DNA of 64,000 nucleotides from Synanceia verrucosa (taxonomy: Eukaryota; Chordata; Actinopteri; Perciformes; Synanceiidae), in contig CM056561.1 in the NCBI GenBank assembly GCA_029721515.1, forward strand, positions 6,968,001 through 7,032,000, read 5' to 3'. The translations under genes and the position numbers were made by a program. Of this stretch, positions 40,277 to 51,660 are shown one piece after another (position 1 is the first letter of the stretch; each line of letters starts with the position of its first letter). The notes beneath the pieces are model-generated. The model was given only the letters and a program-made list of their open reading frames with translations, did no database searches and was not told the origin of the DNA.

Positions 40277-43200
40277 ATGTTCCCAATTTCACGTAAGTAT
40301 AACGCGCTATACACGTCTATTCTTGCTCATAGCCCTTGACCTTTGGAAGTGATTGTTTATGCGTTTCACTGTTCAAGCAACAGCAGACAAGCAGGAAGCA
40401 GCTTTTCTTCGTGACCAGAATGAGCCTCTTGTTGGCCACACAGAGGGCCAGCTCTTCTTGAATGAAGCCGTCAAAATTATCATGGAGGAGGTGCTCTGCA
40501 AGGGCACAAACGTGGAGCAAAAGGTCAACCTAAACTCATGTTGGTGTCAGATTACAATGCAAAACTCATAACCTTGTGTCTTCCTCTTGCAGGTTTGTGA
40601 GTGGAGAGAGCCAGAAGAGTTGGCTCTGCTGCTAGATCTAGAGCTGAGGGAGAGCGGGGAACCACAACACAGACTTCTACAGAGAGTTAAAGATGTCGCC
40701 AAGTACAGCATCAAGACAAGTAAGATTACCAGAGACAGCTGAAACATTTGAATGCATTGCCCGTTTTTCCTTCATGATGACACTTTCCTTGTTTCTTTCC
40801 AGGTCACCCACGTTTTTTTAATCAGCTGTATGCAGGAGTGGACTATCATTCCCTGGCTGGCCGATTCCTCACTGAGGCTCTCAACACTAACCTGTAATAT
40901 ATTAACATACAACACATTGTTAAGCATTGTTATAAGTTAACAGAGAGCAGGTGTGATTAGTAACATTGAAAAACAGAAAAAAATTGTCAACTGCAGCTTC
41001 ACCTATGAGGTGGCCCCGGTGTTTATCCTGATGGAGGCTGAGGTTCTGAGAGGTCTGCGGCAGCTGGTTGGCTGGACACAAGGTGATGGTCTTTTCTGTC
41101 CAGGAGGTTCTGTCTCGAATATGTACGCCATGAACCTTGCACGTTACCAGCTATTCCCAGAGGTCAAAAGCCAGGGGCTGTGGGGTCTCCCAAGACTAAC
41201 AGTCTTTACATCTCTAGAGGTCAGGAATGACTGTTTAACACTGCATGTCAGAGGGGTGATGATGATGATGATGATGAGCACATTAAACACAGATATGACT
41301 GTTTTTCCAGAGCCATTACTCTGTGAAGAAAGGGGCTGCCTTCCTGGGGATTGGAACAGATAATGTCATCTTGGTGGAAGTGGATGATGGGTAATGTATT
41401 TTTGTCCTTCACATGTGTGGATGGAGATCCAGGAGTGCAGTGTTGCATGTAGTGCAATTTTAACGTAATTCTCAGAAACAAAAAAAATCCTGAATTCTCT
41501 GGAAGGAAAAAGTTACTTTTTGTTTGTATGTTTTGCAATGGGCCCTCAAAGTTAGGTGTAATTACTAAATACTAATAATGTCCTGTTTCCTGATGGACAT
41601 GTGTCTCAAGAACTGCTCCTCAAATCAACTTCACACTTGTGCAAGTAACCATACTGTGGTTCTCAACAACGCTGCAAGCAGAACTACAGGGGGTCAAGCA
41701 ATCGATGGGAACTCACTGTGAACAGGCACTGCACTAGCTGAGAACAGATGAGCCAATCAATTTTCATAATCATTTCATTATATGGGTAAAGGATGGAAAA
41801 CTGATTCTGTGTTAGCTTTTTTTTTATCTAATTGTAAATTGAATTTGGACTAAATTTTGGACTATTGTCAGATAAAATGTATTACTGCATTACTTTTTTT
41901 GACATTGTGTAGACAAAAGTCTGGTATGATTGTAATTGTTAGTTACAGCCCTATTCTTAATGAACGTCAAGTCAAAATTGACCTCTTGCGTTCTTCAGAG
42001 GCCGCATGATTCCAGAGGACCTGGATGAAAAGATAAAGCTGGCAAAGTCTCAGGTCAACTCACTAGTTTAGTAACTACTCAGATCTATCATATACAATGT
42101 ATTTCATACTATACATCCTGTAAACCAGAAAGCAGCAAGTGCAAGAAAGTGGTGTTCATTTTCCGTTTGTCTCTACCAGGGTGCTGTACCATTTCTGGTA
42201 AGCTGCACATCAGGAACCACAGTGCAGGGTGCTTTTGACCCACTGGAACAAATAGCTGATGTCTGTGAGAAACACAAACTCTGGATGCATGTAGATGTAA
42301 GTCTTACTGTAGACGAATCATGTTGCTTAACAAGGTTCTGTTGTATTTCTTCAAATTGAGTTTTGTCTATTTTGTTGCATGTTTCAGGCTGCCTGGGGAG
42401 GGAGTGTGCTCTTTTCCAAGCAACACAGACATCTCATGAAAGGGGTTCACAGGTATTAATGGCAGAAAAAAATGGGGAAGGCAAATATTGAGCTACACAT
42501 TTGAGCAAATGTGGTCAAACAGAAGATATAGACAATGCATAGCTTATGTTCATGTGTATGTGTGTGTGATAAGAGCTAATTCAGTTGCCTGGAATCCACA
42601 CAAGATGCTGGTGGCTGGACTGCAGTGTTCTGCTTTGCTGCTGCAGGATACCACGGTTTGAGGCTATACATCATTATGTGGCACAGATAATAAATGATTA
42701 TGTTTTTAAAAACAATATGACAATCATTCATTTCTGCTTGTCCTCAGAACCTGTTGAAGAAGTGCCACAGTGCTAACGCCACATACCTCTTCCAGCAAGA
42801 CAAATTCTACGATGTGAATCTGGATGTCGGGGATAAGTCAATACAGTGCAGCCGCAAGGTCGACTGTCTGAAGTTGTGGCTGATGTGGAAGGCTGTTGGT
42901 TCCACTGGCTTGGCACAGCGAGTAGACGAAGCTTTTATCAACATAAGGTAGGACAGCAGATTTAGCACAGCACAAGCCTGTGTAGGCTGAATCTAGCTGT
43001 AAATTCAAAACCATCTAATATTTTAAAGACATCATTTAAAAGTAGCCGACTGCTATTTATCTGTTTCAATTTTTGCATGACAAAATAAATTATTATATAG
43101 TTTTTCTGAATAAAAACTTCAAGGAAGGAGAAATGTTAAACTTACATATAATCCCTTCATTTTTCTCATCTTTGCTTACCATTGAATCCTAATACAGCAA

Positions 43201-43794
43201 GAACATTACAATTAAAATTAATATATATCTTGCAGATATCTGATAGAGCAGATGAAGAAAAGAGAAGGGTTTCGTCTTTTGCATGAGGTAAATAAAAATG
43301 TCAAGCATACTGAGAAAGATGTCACATTTTATCCCTGGCAAATGTTGAGTGTGTCTTTGTCTCCATTTACAGCCAGAGTTTGTGAATGTATGCTTCTGGT
43401 TTATACCACCCAGTATGAGAGGGAAGGAAGGAAGTGCAGATTACCAGGACAGACTGGCAAAAGTAAGCTTCTGTATTACAGCAGTGGACTGGAAACAAAG
43501 TCTAACCATTTGTAGTGTGCACGCTTTTAAATTGATGAAGCTGTCTGGCATCTTAAAGTATTTACAGCACCACTTCAAACAGTGAACTGTGTATGTGTGT
43601 GTTTCTCTTCTTAATAATAGGTAGCTCCAGTCATCAAGGAGCGCATGATGAAACAAGGCACTATGATGGTGGGCTACCAACCTTTGGGAAACAAGGTCAA
43701 CTTTTTCCGCATGCTTGTTTTCTCTCCACAGGTTTCCCAGGAAGATATGGACTTCTCACTTGATGAAATTGAAAGACTGGGAAATGACTTGTGA
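40277..43794 (+). CDS. csad: Cysteine sulfinic acid decarboxylase (14 coding exons, 505 aa)
   Basis: This PLP-dependent group II decarboxylase converts cysteine sulfinate to hypotaurine, the step before taurine, in the cytosol. Exons: 40277-40292, 40378-40523, 40593-40719, 40803-40893, 40997-41219, 41311-41390, 41999-42053, 42180-42296, 42388-42452, 42574-42655, 42748-42947, 43236-43287, 43373-43462, 43621-43794 (stop TGA 43792-43794). All introns are GT-AG, every phase matches, and the total is 1518 nt. Visible hallmarks are HPRFFNQL near residue 98, FCPGGSVSNMYAMNLARY, cofactor-stacking His203 in SHYSVKKGAAF, Asp285 in HVDAAWGGS, Schiff-base Lys317 in WNPHKM, YLFQQDKFYD and the C-terminal MVGYQP. 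The human enzyme is 493 aa, and His203 and Lys317 sit 12 residues after their human counterparts (His191, Lys305 as I recall), so the extra length is N-terminal. The first exon (codes MFPIS plus one base) rests on an A at -3, a strong GTAAGTAT donor and a phase match. GADL1 is the nearest alternative, but whole-length similarity and adjacency to znf740 favour csad. Confidence 0.96.
41257..41278 (+). repeat. (GAT)n microsatellite in csad intron 5
   Basis: A short run of GAT/ATG triplets lies inside the 91-base intron between csad exons 5 and 6. Length changes here would alter a very short intron. Confidence 0.7.
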
Positions 43795-43961
43795 ACTTAA
43801 ACACAATTTATACAATGTGTACTCCTTCTCTAGAATTCAAAGTTGTACACAAAGCCTGCTATGTCACAGATTATAACAAATAACTTCACTGTACCAACTC
43901 ATATGATTTGCTTTAGACAGCTGAAAGAAACACTAAACTCTGTAATCTGTGGTCAATGTAC

Positions 43962-44007
43962 AATAAACAAATAAATGGCCTTATTCTTGATAAATGTCAA
44001 GAATAAA
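43962..44007 (+). terminator. csad: csad polyadenylation signals
   Basis: AATAAA occurs at 43962-43967 and again at 44002-44007, 168 and 208 bases after the stop. The implied 3' UTR is about 200 bases. Both hexamers are canonical, and which one is used cannot be told from sequence. Confidence 0.7.
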
Positions 44008-44930
44008 AGACAAGGGACTTTATTAGAATTGAATTTATTTGATCTTTTTAAAACACTGAGTTAAACAAGTGTTTAAAATCATCTTTTACGGAACAGATGG
44101 ATAGCATTAAAAATGAACTTCTCAAGTGGAATGACAATGAAAAAAATGTTTACAGGTTAATGAATTATTGTTTATTGTTTTAAAATTACTGAGGTTCAGT
44201 TCCCACTTGTTTCTATCAAGGTGTGACACCTGGTGGCTTAACCCTCCTGTTATGTTCATTTGTCAGGAATAGCAATGATTCTCCTGGGTCACTTAGACCC
44301 GCTGCATGTTTAATTATCCAAAAATATGTCTGAAACAAAAAGATCCTCATACGCACTGTTAATGTTTAATTAATATCTATTACTAACTATACAATATTTA
44401 GTGCAGTGGTGTTCCTTACCACTCACTCCCTCACTGGTAATGGTTCATTTAGAATGTTTCACTAGTTTTTCATAAAAAATCTCTTTCATAAAAAACACAA
44501 TAGCTTTACATAACATTAAAACATAACATTCACTTTTTTAATTTTGTTTCCATATTTAGCTGGTTGGAAGGCATGTATTGCCTAAATGGGTAACAACACC
44601 TGTGTGTTACCTGTCTTTCATCCACATTAGGGCTTGGATTATAGAGTAATGTAAGAGTAGGAGTATTATTAGTAGTAGCTCCTGTCCTAATAGCTCCCAG
44701 CAAATTGAATTACTCTGGAGAATATGTGAAAAGTCTCCAGAGACATTGTGGCTCAAAGCACAGCACTGTCTGTTAATTCATGCTTCGGCTTTTAGACTCC
44801 AGCCAGGTGTTGTTTTGTCATGCTGATACTCCAGCTCTCATAATTACAAGTTAATCATACATAAAAATGCCAAAGACAATGTATAAAAGTATCACTAGAG
44901 CTCAGACAAAGCTTATTTAGAATGGAATAG

Positions 44931-44968
44931 GTTTTTATTTATTCCCCATCGGGGGAAATTCACCCGCC
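44931..44968 (-). repeat. Probable retrotransposon 3' tail fossil, minus strand
   Basis: Read on the minus strand this gives GAATTTCCCCCGATGGGG followed by AATAAATAAAAACC, a typical tail of fish LINE-type repeats. It lies about 0.9 kb after csad and about 0.5 kb before the znf740 promoter. Confidence 0.55.
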
Positions 44969-45027
44969 ACAGCAGCATAGACAAAATCACTGACACATTG
45001 CAGTAGTTAGAAAAGCAGCAATGACAT

Positions 45028-45028
45028 G

Positions 45029-45064
<36 letters not shown>
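45028..45064. repeat. (AAT)n microsatellite
   Basis: About 12 AAT units between csad and the znf740 promoter. Confidence 0.95.
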
Positions 45065-45394
45065 GAATAAAATATTTACAAAGTACTAAATACAATGGAA
45101 TACAAAATATATATTTTACTTGCAGAAATGAACTGTTAAACTGTTAATTAAACACAATCATCAGATGATTTCAATGTGAAAAAGGGCAGTGCATTTTTTC
45201 TGTGCAAAGATGATGGTTTTATAAATCATTTACCTGACTCCACCCTATTTCCACATTGTGCGGAAGCTAGCAACTTAATATGTTCGGAATCATTTTAATG
45301 TTTAATCGATCAAAATCGCTGCGGATTACATTTTTGTCTCGATCACCCATGACCTCAATCCCTTACAGTTATGGCCGCAAATATGGGTCCTTCA

Positions 45395-45541
45395 GTTTGA
45401 GTCACGTGATAAGGCGTCTGTCCAATCATCACTTGCTCCAAGAAACACTTCCGGTGGCGTTTCCTGTCAGTGTTTGTAAACTGAGAAAAAATTGGAAGTG
45501 CGACAAGAAATAATAACCTAAAAAACTCACAAAATCAAAAG
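45395..45541 (+). promoter_or_regulatory. znf740: znf740 promoter and non-coding first exon
   Basis: Upstream of a strong donor (AAAAG|GTAAGC, donor at 45542) lie three housekeeping-type sites in 50 bases: the palindromic E-box GTCACGTGAT at 45401-45410, CCAAT at 45422-45426 and the ETS-type ACTTCCGG at 45447-45454. A CpG-rich stretch follows at about 45565-45700. This fits a TATA-less CpG-island promoter with transcription starting around 45450-45500. Exon 1 has an in-frame TGA and no in-frame ATG when joined to exon 2, so it would be non-coding. Confidence 0.65.
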
Positions 45542-47574
45542 GTAAGCAGTTTTTTTTCCAATGACTACCACTCGCGGCTCGTCAAACGCCTCGTAGTCAG
45601 CTACGTGTGTCTCTAACAGCTGTAGCCGGTGAAGGAGGTGGTATTTCGCGGTCGGCGCTCAGCCCGCACCGCACGCCCTGCCTGGCTGGCTGTTGTTGTG
45701 TTGTCTGGGGAGGGGGTGGGGGTCCAGTCATACAAGAGTTGCCCCGACACCCAACTACTGGCTAGCTAGCAGGTTAGCCTTTTCTGTTTCATTCAGCAGA
45801 GACTCTCAGCATGTTTCACGCTTATAAACATATAGTCTAAATATTGTATCTAAATACAAACTTGTCTTCTCATTGCGTACAACATTTAGTACAGTTTCAC
45901 TAATAAAGCTCAAGTGTTCTGAGATGAGAACTCCAACGTTTTTGGGATAATTCACTAGCTAGCTCATTTGTGCTCAAATGCACCATTTTATCACCCATCG
46001 TGTTTGTTTTTGCTCATAAAACCACGCGCTGACAGATTAGAAGAATACTAACCCAAATAATTTTCAACTTAAAAGATAAATGGATTTAAAGAAAACAAGC
46101 ATGCTCCATCAACGTGCTGAACAGGCTAGCAGTGTTGTGGGTGGTTTGTATATCTGCTATATCATTTGAATTTTTTTTACTCTAAATGTAACACACAACT
46201 GCAATAAACATAATGCTCAATATGGAATGGTGGTTTCATGATCATTTCCCTTGCTGCCATTGAATGAATGTGTTGATGTTCAATCATCTGCTTTCCAGTG
46301 CCATGGATTTAACAATTTACCCCTGAATATGCAATTGCTAGTATTGTGCCAATATGTTATAATGCGCTAAATATTTTTGAGAGGCATATTTCTATTGGTA
46401 CATTTACAAATTATGGATTTGTTTTACATAAACTAAACACTGAAATCGTAACAAGAACCCATCCTATTTTCACATTCACTGTGCAGGTGTACATATATCT
46501 CTTCCAAAACTGCTCCTATTTGCTATATATTCACAATAATGTGTTGAACCTGTTACTCTTGGCATTTAAATTGCTGTCCTACATAGAAAACGATGAGATA
46601 AGTAATGTGACTCAGTCTGTAGTTCAGTAAGAGCCAACTGCCCATGCAGCTGAATACGATCCTAAGGTATTTTAATCCTAAAAACAGTCCTGTGATAAAT
46701 AATAGTTGAAATTAAAGGTTTGACATAAAAGCAACCTCAGTTCTGGATTTCATTGCCTGAAACTCACAGTCACTACTGAACTGTTTTTTCACCTCAGTGA
46801 TTCATCACTTAGTTTGTGCTACAAACTGTCATAAATGTAGATATATTTAAGCCATTATCTGCTTCAAAGAATCAGTTGTATTAGGACAAACTTCAATCAT
46901 TTCAGAAAACCTCACAGTGCTGCCTGTATTCCATTTTAAGATGCCTATAACATAACTTTGATTAATGTATCATAACTTCACAGATGTTTTTTTTTCTCGT
47001 TTTGACTGTTTTTTATTTTTCCCATTAGATGTCATTATTTTTGGCATGCACCAACCCATTGGGGCTTTCTTGCCTGATAAACTGCACATGAATGCTGGAC
47101 CTAAATTTATGATAAATCCAGATTTGGTGATTTGTGAATTTGATTGGATTGGTCTGGTTTCGAGCTCCTGAATCCAGCATGTAATAGTGTTAGCCTCATG
47201 TTGTCATGCATCTACTTTCAGGCTTTGGCCCCTGATGATTTGGGTGGGTGGTGGTGTCTGTTCCCCCTCATCCTAAGTGAAGCCCCCTCTGTTCCCCCAA
47301 ACACACACGCATTCAAACCACGGCGATGACACACCATTCTAACAACTCTGTTCGAGACCATATGAAATGGGTCAGTGGAAGTCTCTTCATCTCCAGAATC
47401 ACCATCATGTTTTTAACCCTGATGCCAGTGCGTTTCTCTGTAACTCCCATTACTCCCCCTCCTTCCCCTGACTCCTGGTCTCTGTGAGGAGTCCCGTGGC
47501 CTCCTCTTTCTGTTGTAACATGTTGTTTGTGTTGCCAGGCTGGGTTGCTAGGCTGCGAGGCGGTGCTATCCAGC

Positions 47575-49627
47575 ATGGCCCTGATGCAAGCCAACAACAT
47601 CCCAGGCCAGAAGAGGATGATGTCACCTTTGGGTCAAGGGCACAGGGCCAGTCCTGAGAGCCACCAAACCCACCAGCAGCACAGCCACAACCACCATGGA
47701 CACCAGGTCCACCATGGACAACCACACCACAGCCACATGGGCCATCCTTCAACTGGGAGCTGTCCGCCCCTGGTAAGATAGAGGAAACTGGACTAGAGAG
47801 TCTGTTAAATTTATTTCTTCACTTTCATGAAACAATCAATCAGTCTGACAGCGCATAGGTAGCTCTAAATCTGTGGAGGGAGTTACATGATGTGATTTTA
47901 CAGGGCATTTATAAGCAGTATAAATGCCCTATAATGTACTAATTGTATTATGTTAATATGTAGTTATACTTAACGTGTAACTTCTCCTATGAAGATATTT
48001 TATAGTTTATATTTTTTACAAAATTCCTCACCACAATATTTTAATCATCAGTCTCTACTCCCGGGCCGACCACAGGAGGAGTTGCAGTTGTTGACAAATA
48101 CATTAATATTTGCATGTAATACATTATAGTGCATTATCATCCATTTATTCAATGTTTACAGACTGTTTATATATTCTAAAAAGGAGCTAACTTGTTACCT
48201 TGTATGTAAATAAACATTGCTAGCATGCAGAGTAGTTTACCTACTACCATTTCTTCCTCCAAAAGCTGATCCGAAAAGACGGAGACTATCACTCATCGAG
48301 AATGATGGATGGAAAGGACATGCAGGCAAACCAGAACATGGAACCCAAGAAGAAGCACAAAAAAGCAGGGTCATCCAGCAAAGTTAAAGTGGAGGTAAGC
48401 ATAGTTTCATAGCTACACTTTCAGCAAAGATCTACTCTTGATGTTCAGTTCACTTTCAAGTAATGTTGTTATTGTTATTAGCATTTACCACCAATCAATA
48501 TGGACGATGACAGCTCCTTGAAAGTCCAGAAGAACTTCATCTGTGACCACTGCTATGGAGCTTTCCGGAGTAGCTACCACCTCAAGCGGCACATACTCAC
48601 ACATACAGGTGAGAACTCAAAGCTCACATGTTCAATCACTTTCTCATTCCCTTTCATTTAGTGCTTAGATATGAGAAAGAGGGTGGACTAATGAGTCTAC
48701 TATTCAGCCAATGGATCACCTTCTGAAGCTCCAGTCTTTGATGCTTGGATTAAACAAAAAAAAAGTAACTTTTGACTAAATTGAGCATACAATATTTTTA
48801 GTCCATAGTATCAATGATTTTAATTTGATAATTCTATCTGTCCTTACTATCTTCCTATTAGTTGTGCGTTAGTCCATATCGTGTAATTGTGCTACCTTTT
48901 TTTTTGGCCAGGACTTGTGTAGATATGAAGAGCTCATTCTGTCAGAACTCATTTGTTTTAAAAAGTAGCTTGCATCCAGTGAAATATGCCACAAGTCTTG
49001 ATATAAACTGTAAACACTGATAAATAACTGTCCTGTTTTGCTCACAGGAGAGAAGCCATTTGCTTGTGATGCGTGTGACATGCGGTTCATTCAGCGCTAC
49101 CACCTGGACAGACACAAGAGAGTCCACAGTGGAGAGAAACCCTACCAGTGTGATCGCTGCCATCAGGTTAGTTAGGCATTGTTACCCCCGCCAAGGAGGT
49201 TATGTTTTCACCAGGGTTTGTTTGTTTGTATGTTTGGTCAAAGCCAAAGTTTACCCCAGTGAAAACATAACCTCCTTGGCGGCAGGAGTGACTTAAAATA
49301 AAAAGTTGCTGCCGCCGTTTGGCGGAGGTCTGCGCTCTCTGAGTGCTTTTCTAGTTTCAGTATGGCTTATATGCTTTTCAATGTACTGTTCTGCGTATCA
49401 GTATCCTACATCGTTCAGGAATCCATCAGGAGCACTGTTGTGCTAACTTTGAGTGAAACATTGTTCTGTGCCTCCAGAACTTCTCACGGACAGACAGGCT
49501 GCTGAGACACCGACGGCTATGTACAGTCGGGATGAGCAAAGAGGAAAACCAGTACTCGCAGGACGCTCCTGCCCATCCGGCTTCCTGGAGCCCCCTACAG
49601 CCTTCAAACAACCGTCTGACTGTCTGA
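47575..49627 (+). CDS. znf740: Zinc finger protein 740 (5 coding exons, 240 aa)
   Basis: This is a nuclear C2H2 zinc-finger protein presumed to bind DNA. Coding exons: 47575-47772 (the exon itself starts at 47539), 48266-48394, 48482-48608, 49048-49166 and 49478-49627 (stop TGA 49625-49627). All are GT-AG and in frame. Residues 30-57 are histidine-rich (13 His in 28). Residues about 94-105 are a basic KKKHKKAGSSSK stretch that could act in nuclear import. Three fingers follow: C130/C133/H146/H150, C158/C161/H174/H178 and C186/C189/H202/C206, with TGEKPF and SGEKPY linkers. The AFRSSYHLKRHI and CDMRFIQRYHL segments match mammalian ZNF740 closely. The mammalian protein is 193 aa, and the extra length here is in the His-rich part. 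ATG 47575 was chosen because it has good context (AGCATGG) and because the upstream frame meets a stop in exon 1. A further coding exon upstream cannot be excluded. Confidence 0.94.
49188..49350. mobile_element. Short inverted-repeat element in znf740 intron 5
   Basis: A 25-base arm at 49188-49212 (CCGCCAAGGAGGTTATG...) is matched on the opposite strand by 49258-49282, with one mismatch. A tail with TTTGGCGGAGGTCTGCGC follows. The CGCCAAGGAGGTTATGTTTTC motif recurs in many fish genomes. This looks like a small non-autonomous repeat inserted 21 bases after the exon 5 donor. Confidence 0.7.
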
Positions 49628-51660
49628 CCCTGCACCTCCCACAGAGACCCTACAGACAGCAAACTGCAGTGCGAAACTCAGCAACGTTGCACGTTGGAGC
49701 TCAATAGTACTGTAACCTGAAAACAGCCCAGCTTAAACTCAACCAAACTTTACTTTGCGCTTGTCAGCTCTTTCACAGAGCTTGTTTGTGGACTTTTGTA
49801 CTTTTATAACCTACTGCTCCATGTGTGCTACAGACAAGAGGGGAAAGACTAATTCACGATCTTGGAAAACAGGTCTGTATTATGGCAATAACCGAATGGA
49901 AAAACGCACACGTCTCCTTTTATCTAAAAGGTTGCAGGTATTTTCTTTTTTTTTAATTTTTTTTTATTGGTATTGCTGCCGAGGGATTGCAAGTACTTTT
50001 ACTGCATAGACTGTCAATGTATCGTGCATCACCTCTTAGGTATCCTGTAAACCTGCAATCAACCCCACTGCTGCCCACTACTACATATGGACAGTTCACT
50101 AAAGGACACTCATACAGAACTGTGTAGCTAGTGTCCAACTTTTCATTTTGTGTTCCCAATGCTACTAGAGGAGTATCAGCTACTGCTAATAAGTGAAAGG
50201 TCACAGCAGACTCGTGGTTCTGTCCAGCAATACATCTGAAATTAAATGTAATGTCATTTTTAATGATTCACACATAACTGGGGCTGGTTGCAGAGTAAAA
50301 CACAAACTGGTACTCCATTTTCACTTCACGTAGAAAATATTTTCATACCTGCTATTCATCCAGATGTAAAATTAAATCATAGGTGCAACCCTGTTGGTGA
50401 CTTGTACAAGCATTGGACATATACACAGAAATGTAAAATTTTCAACTAATGTTAATTTTCGTTTAGTTGTGTTGCAATGGTTGCCTCACATATTCACTGC
50501 TCCACCTTGTTTTAAAGGTTTTTTTCCTGACTGTTGATAGGTTACACTGTTGAAATACAGTAGAAGGCTGACCGTTTTATAGGAAGAGCCCAACAGTGAT
50601 TTTTTTTAATATAATGCCTGGATGTAGGAACCACCTGTCTGTTGAAGAAATAAGAAATCAAGTTGCTTTTGTAATGACCATCTCAATATAAACCAATTGT
50701 GTTTACTGTCTTTCTGTTTCTAGAAACCACTGTCAGTCTTATTTTTCTGCTCAGCATTTCTTTTTTTTTCTTTTTTTTTAAGAGACACCTGTCCAGTCAG
50801 ATGTATTGTGGTAAGTGAGGCTGGATCCTGAGACATTAGCACACAGTGGATTAAAACTAGCTCTAAAATTATTTTCACCTGAGGTACTGGGGAAAGTAGT
50901 CAAATTCAGTGCACAGATCAGTTCCAAAAGTATAATGTGGTTAGCTGTCCTTCATCTTGCCCAGACTGAATGTGATGTGAATACAGTGCCGTGTCATTTC
51001 ATATCCAGGTTAACCTCGCGCATCTTCAATGAAGATGATGTGCAGTGGACAGGGTAATATAAGGCCTACAGTGGTAATCTACACTATATTATGTTCAGGC
51101 CTCTGTGTGACAATATCAGACTGTAAACACTGGACTGAAGAGGTTAGACCCATTGTAGAGGATTACATTGTAGACTGGTACTCCTGTTGCTGTCAGAATT
51201 TTGTATGTGAAAGGAGTTTGGGGCCCATCACTGACTTGTCTACTTTTTATGAAGTTAATATATATTTAAATTGTATTAGGGGTAGAAAATAGTACGTATG
51301 GGACCTACACTTCAAAAGAAAATCAAAGTATTTACAAAGTTAGAATCCTTAGTCTGATGATTTCTTATGACAACTGAAAATGGCACGTCATCCTTAGGAC
51401 CTGTTAGAAGTAAAATTAAAGCTGCCGCTCTTGCTTTTTTAGTATAGGAGCCATGTTTAGTCGGCATCTTTTTTTTTTCTTTTGCATGTATTTGTTGGAG
51501 GATCTGGTATACATTTTATTTTGGTAAACAGATTTTTATGTGAGCCCCACCTTTTTTGTCATTCAGAGGTGAAGTGAAATTCATTTTGACTCAGTCAATC
51601 ATATTGTAATGAACAGTTTTTTGGGTCCCATGTCTCAATAAAGCTGTTACTTTTTTTTTA
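49628..51660 (+). other. znf740: znf740 3' UTR
   Basis: About 2 kb of AT-rich sequence without a recognisable domain runs from the znf740 stop to a canonical AATAAA at 51637-51642. It contains several T-runs and no convincing reading frame. The UTR extent is inferred from this being the first strong hexamer followed by a T-rich stretch. Confidence 0.6.
51637..51642 (+). terminator. znf740: znf740 polyadenylation signal
   Basis: A canonical AATAAA in CTCAATAAAGCTG is followed by a T-run about 10 bases later. It marks the probable end of the gene island. Confidence 0.65.

Larger units (their letters stand above)
44008..45394. other. csad-znf740 intergenic spacer
   Basis: About 1.4 kb of AT-rich spacer with a minus-strand retroelement tail and an (AAT)n tract. 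No coding content. Confidence 0.7.

Noticed and set aside
41089..41106. Possible GT...AG mini-intron in csad exon 5
   Set aside because: It would be only about 18 bases long and would remove the GDGLFCP segment needed in the decarboxylase fold.
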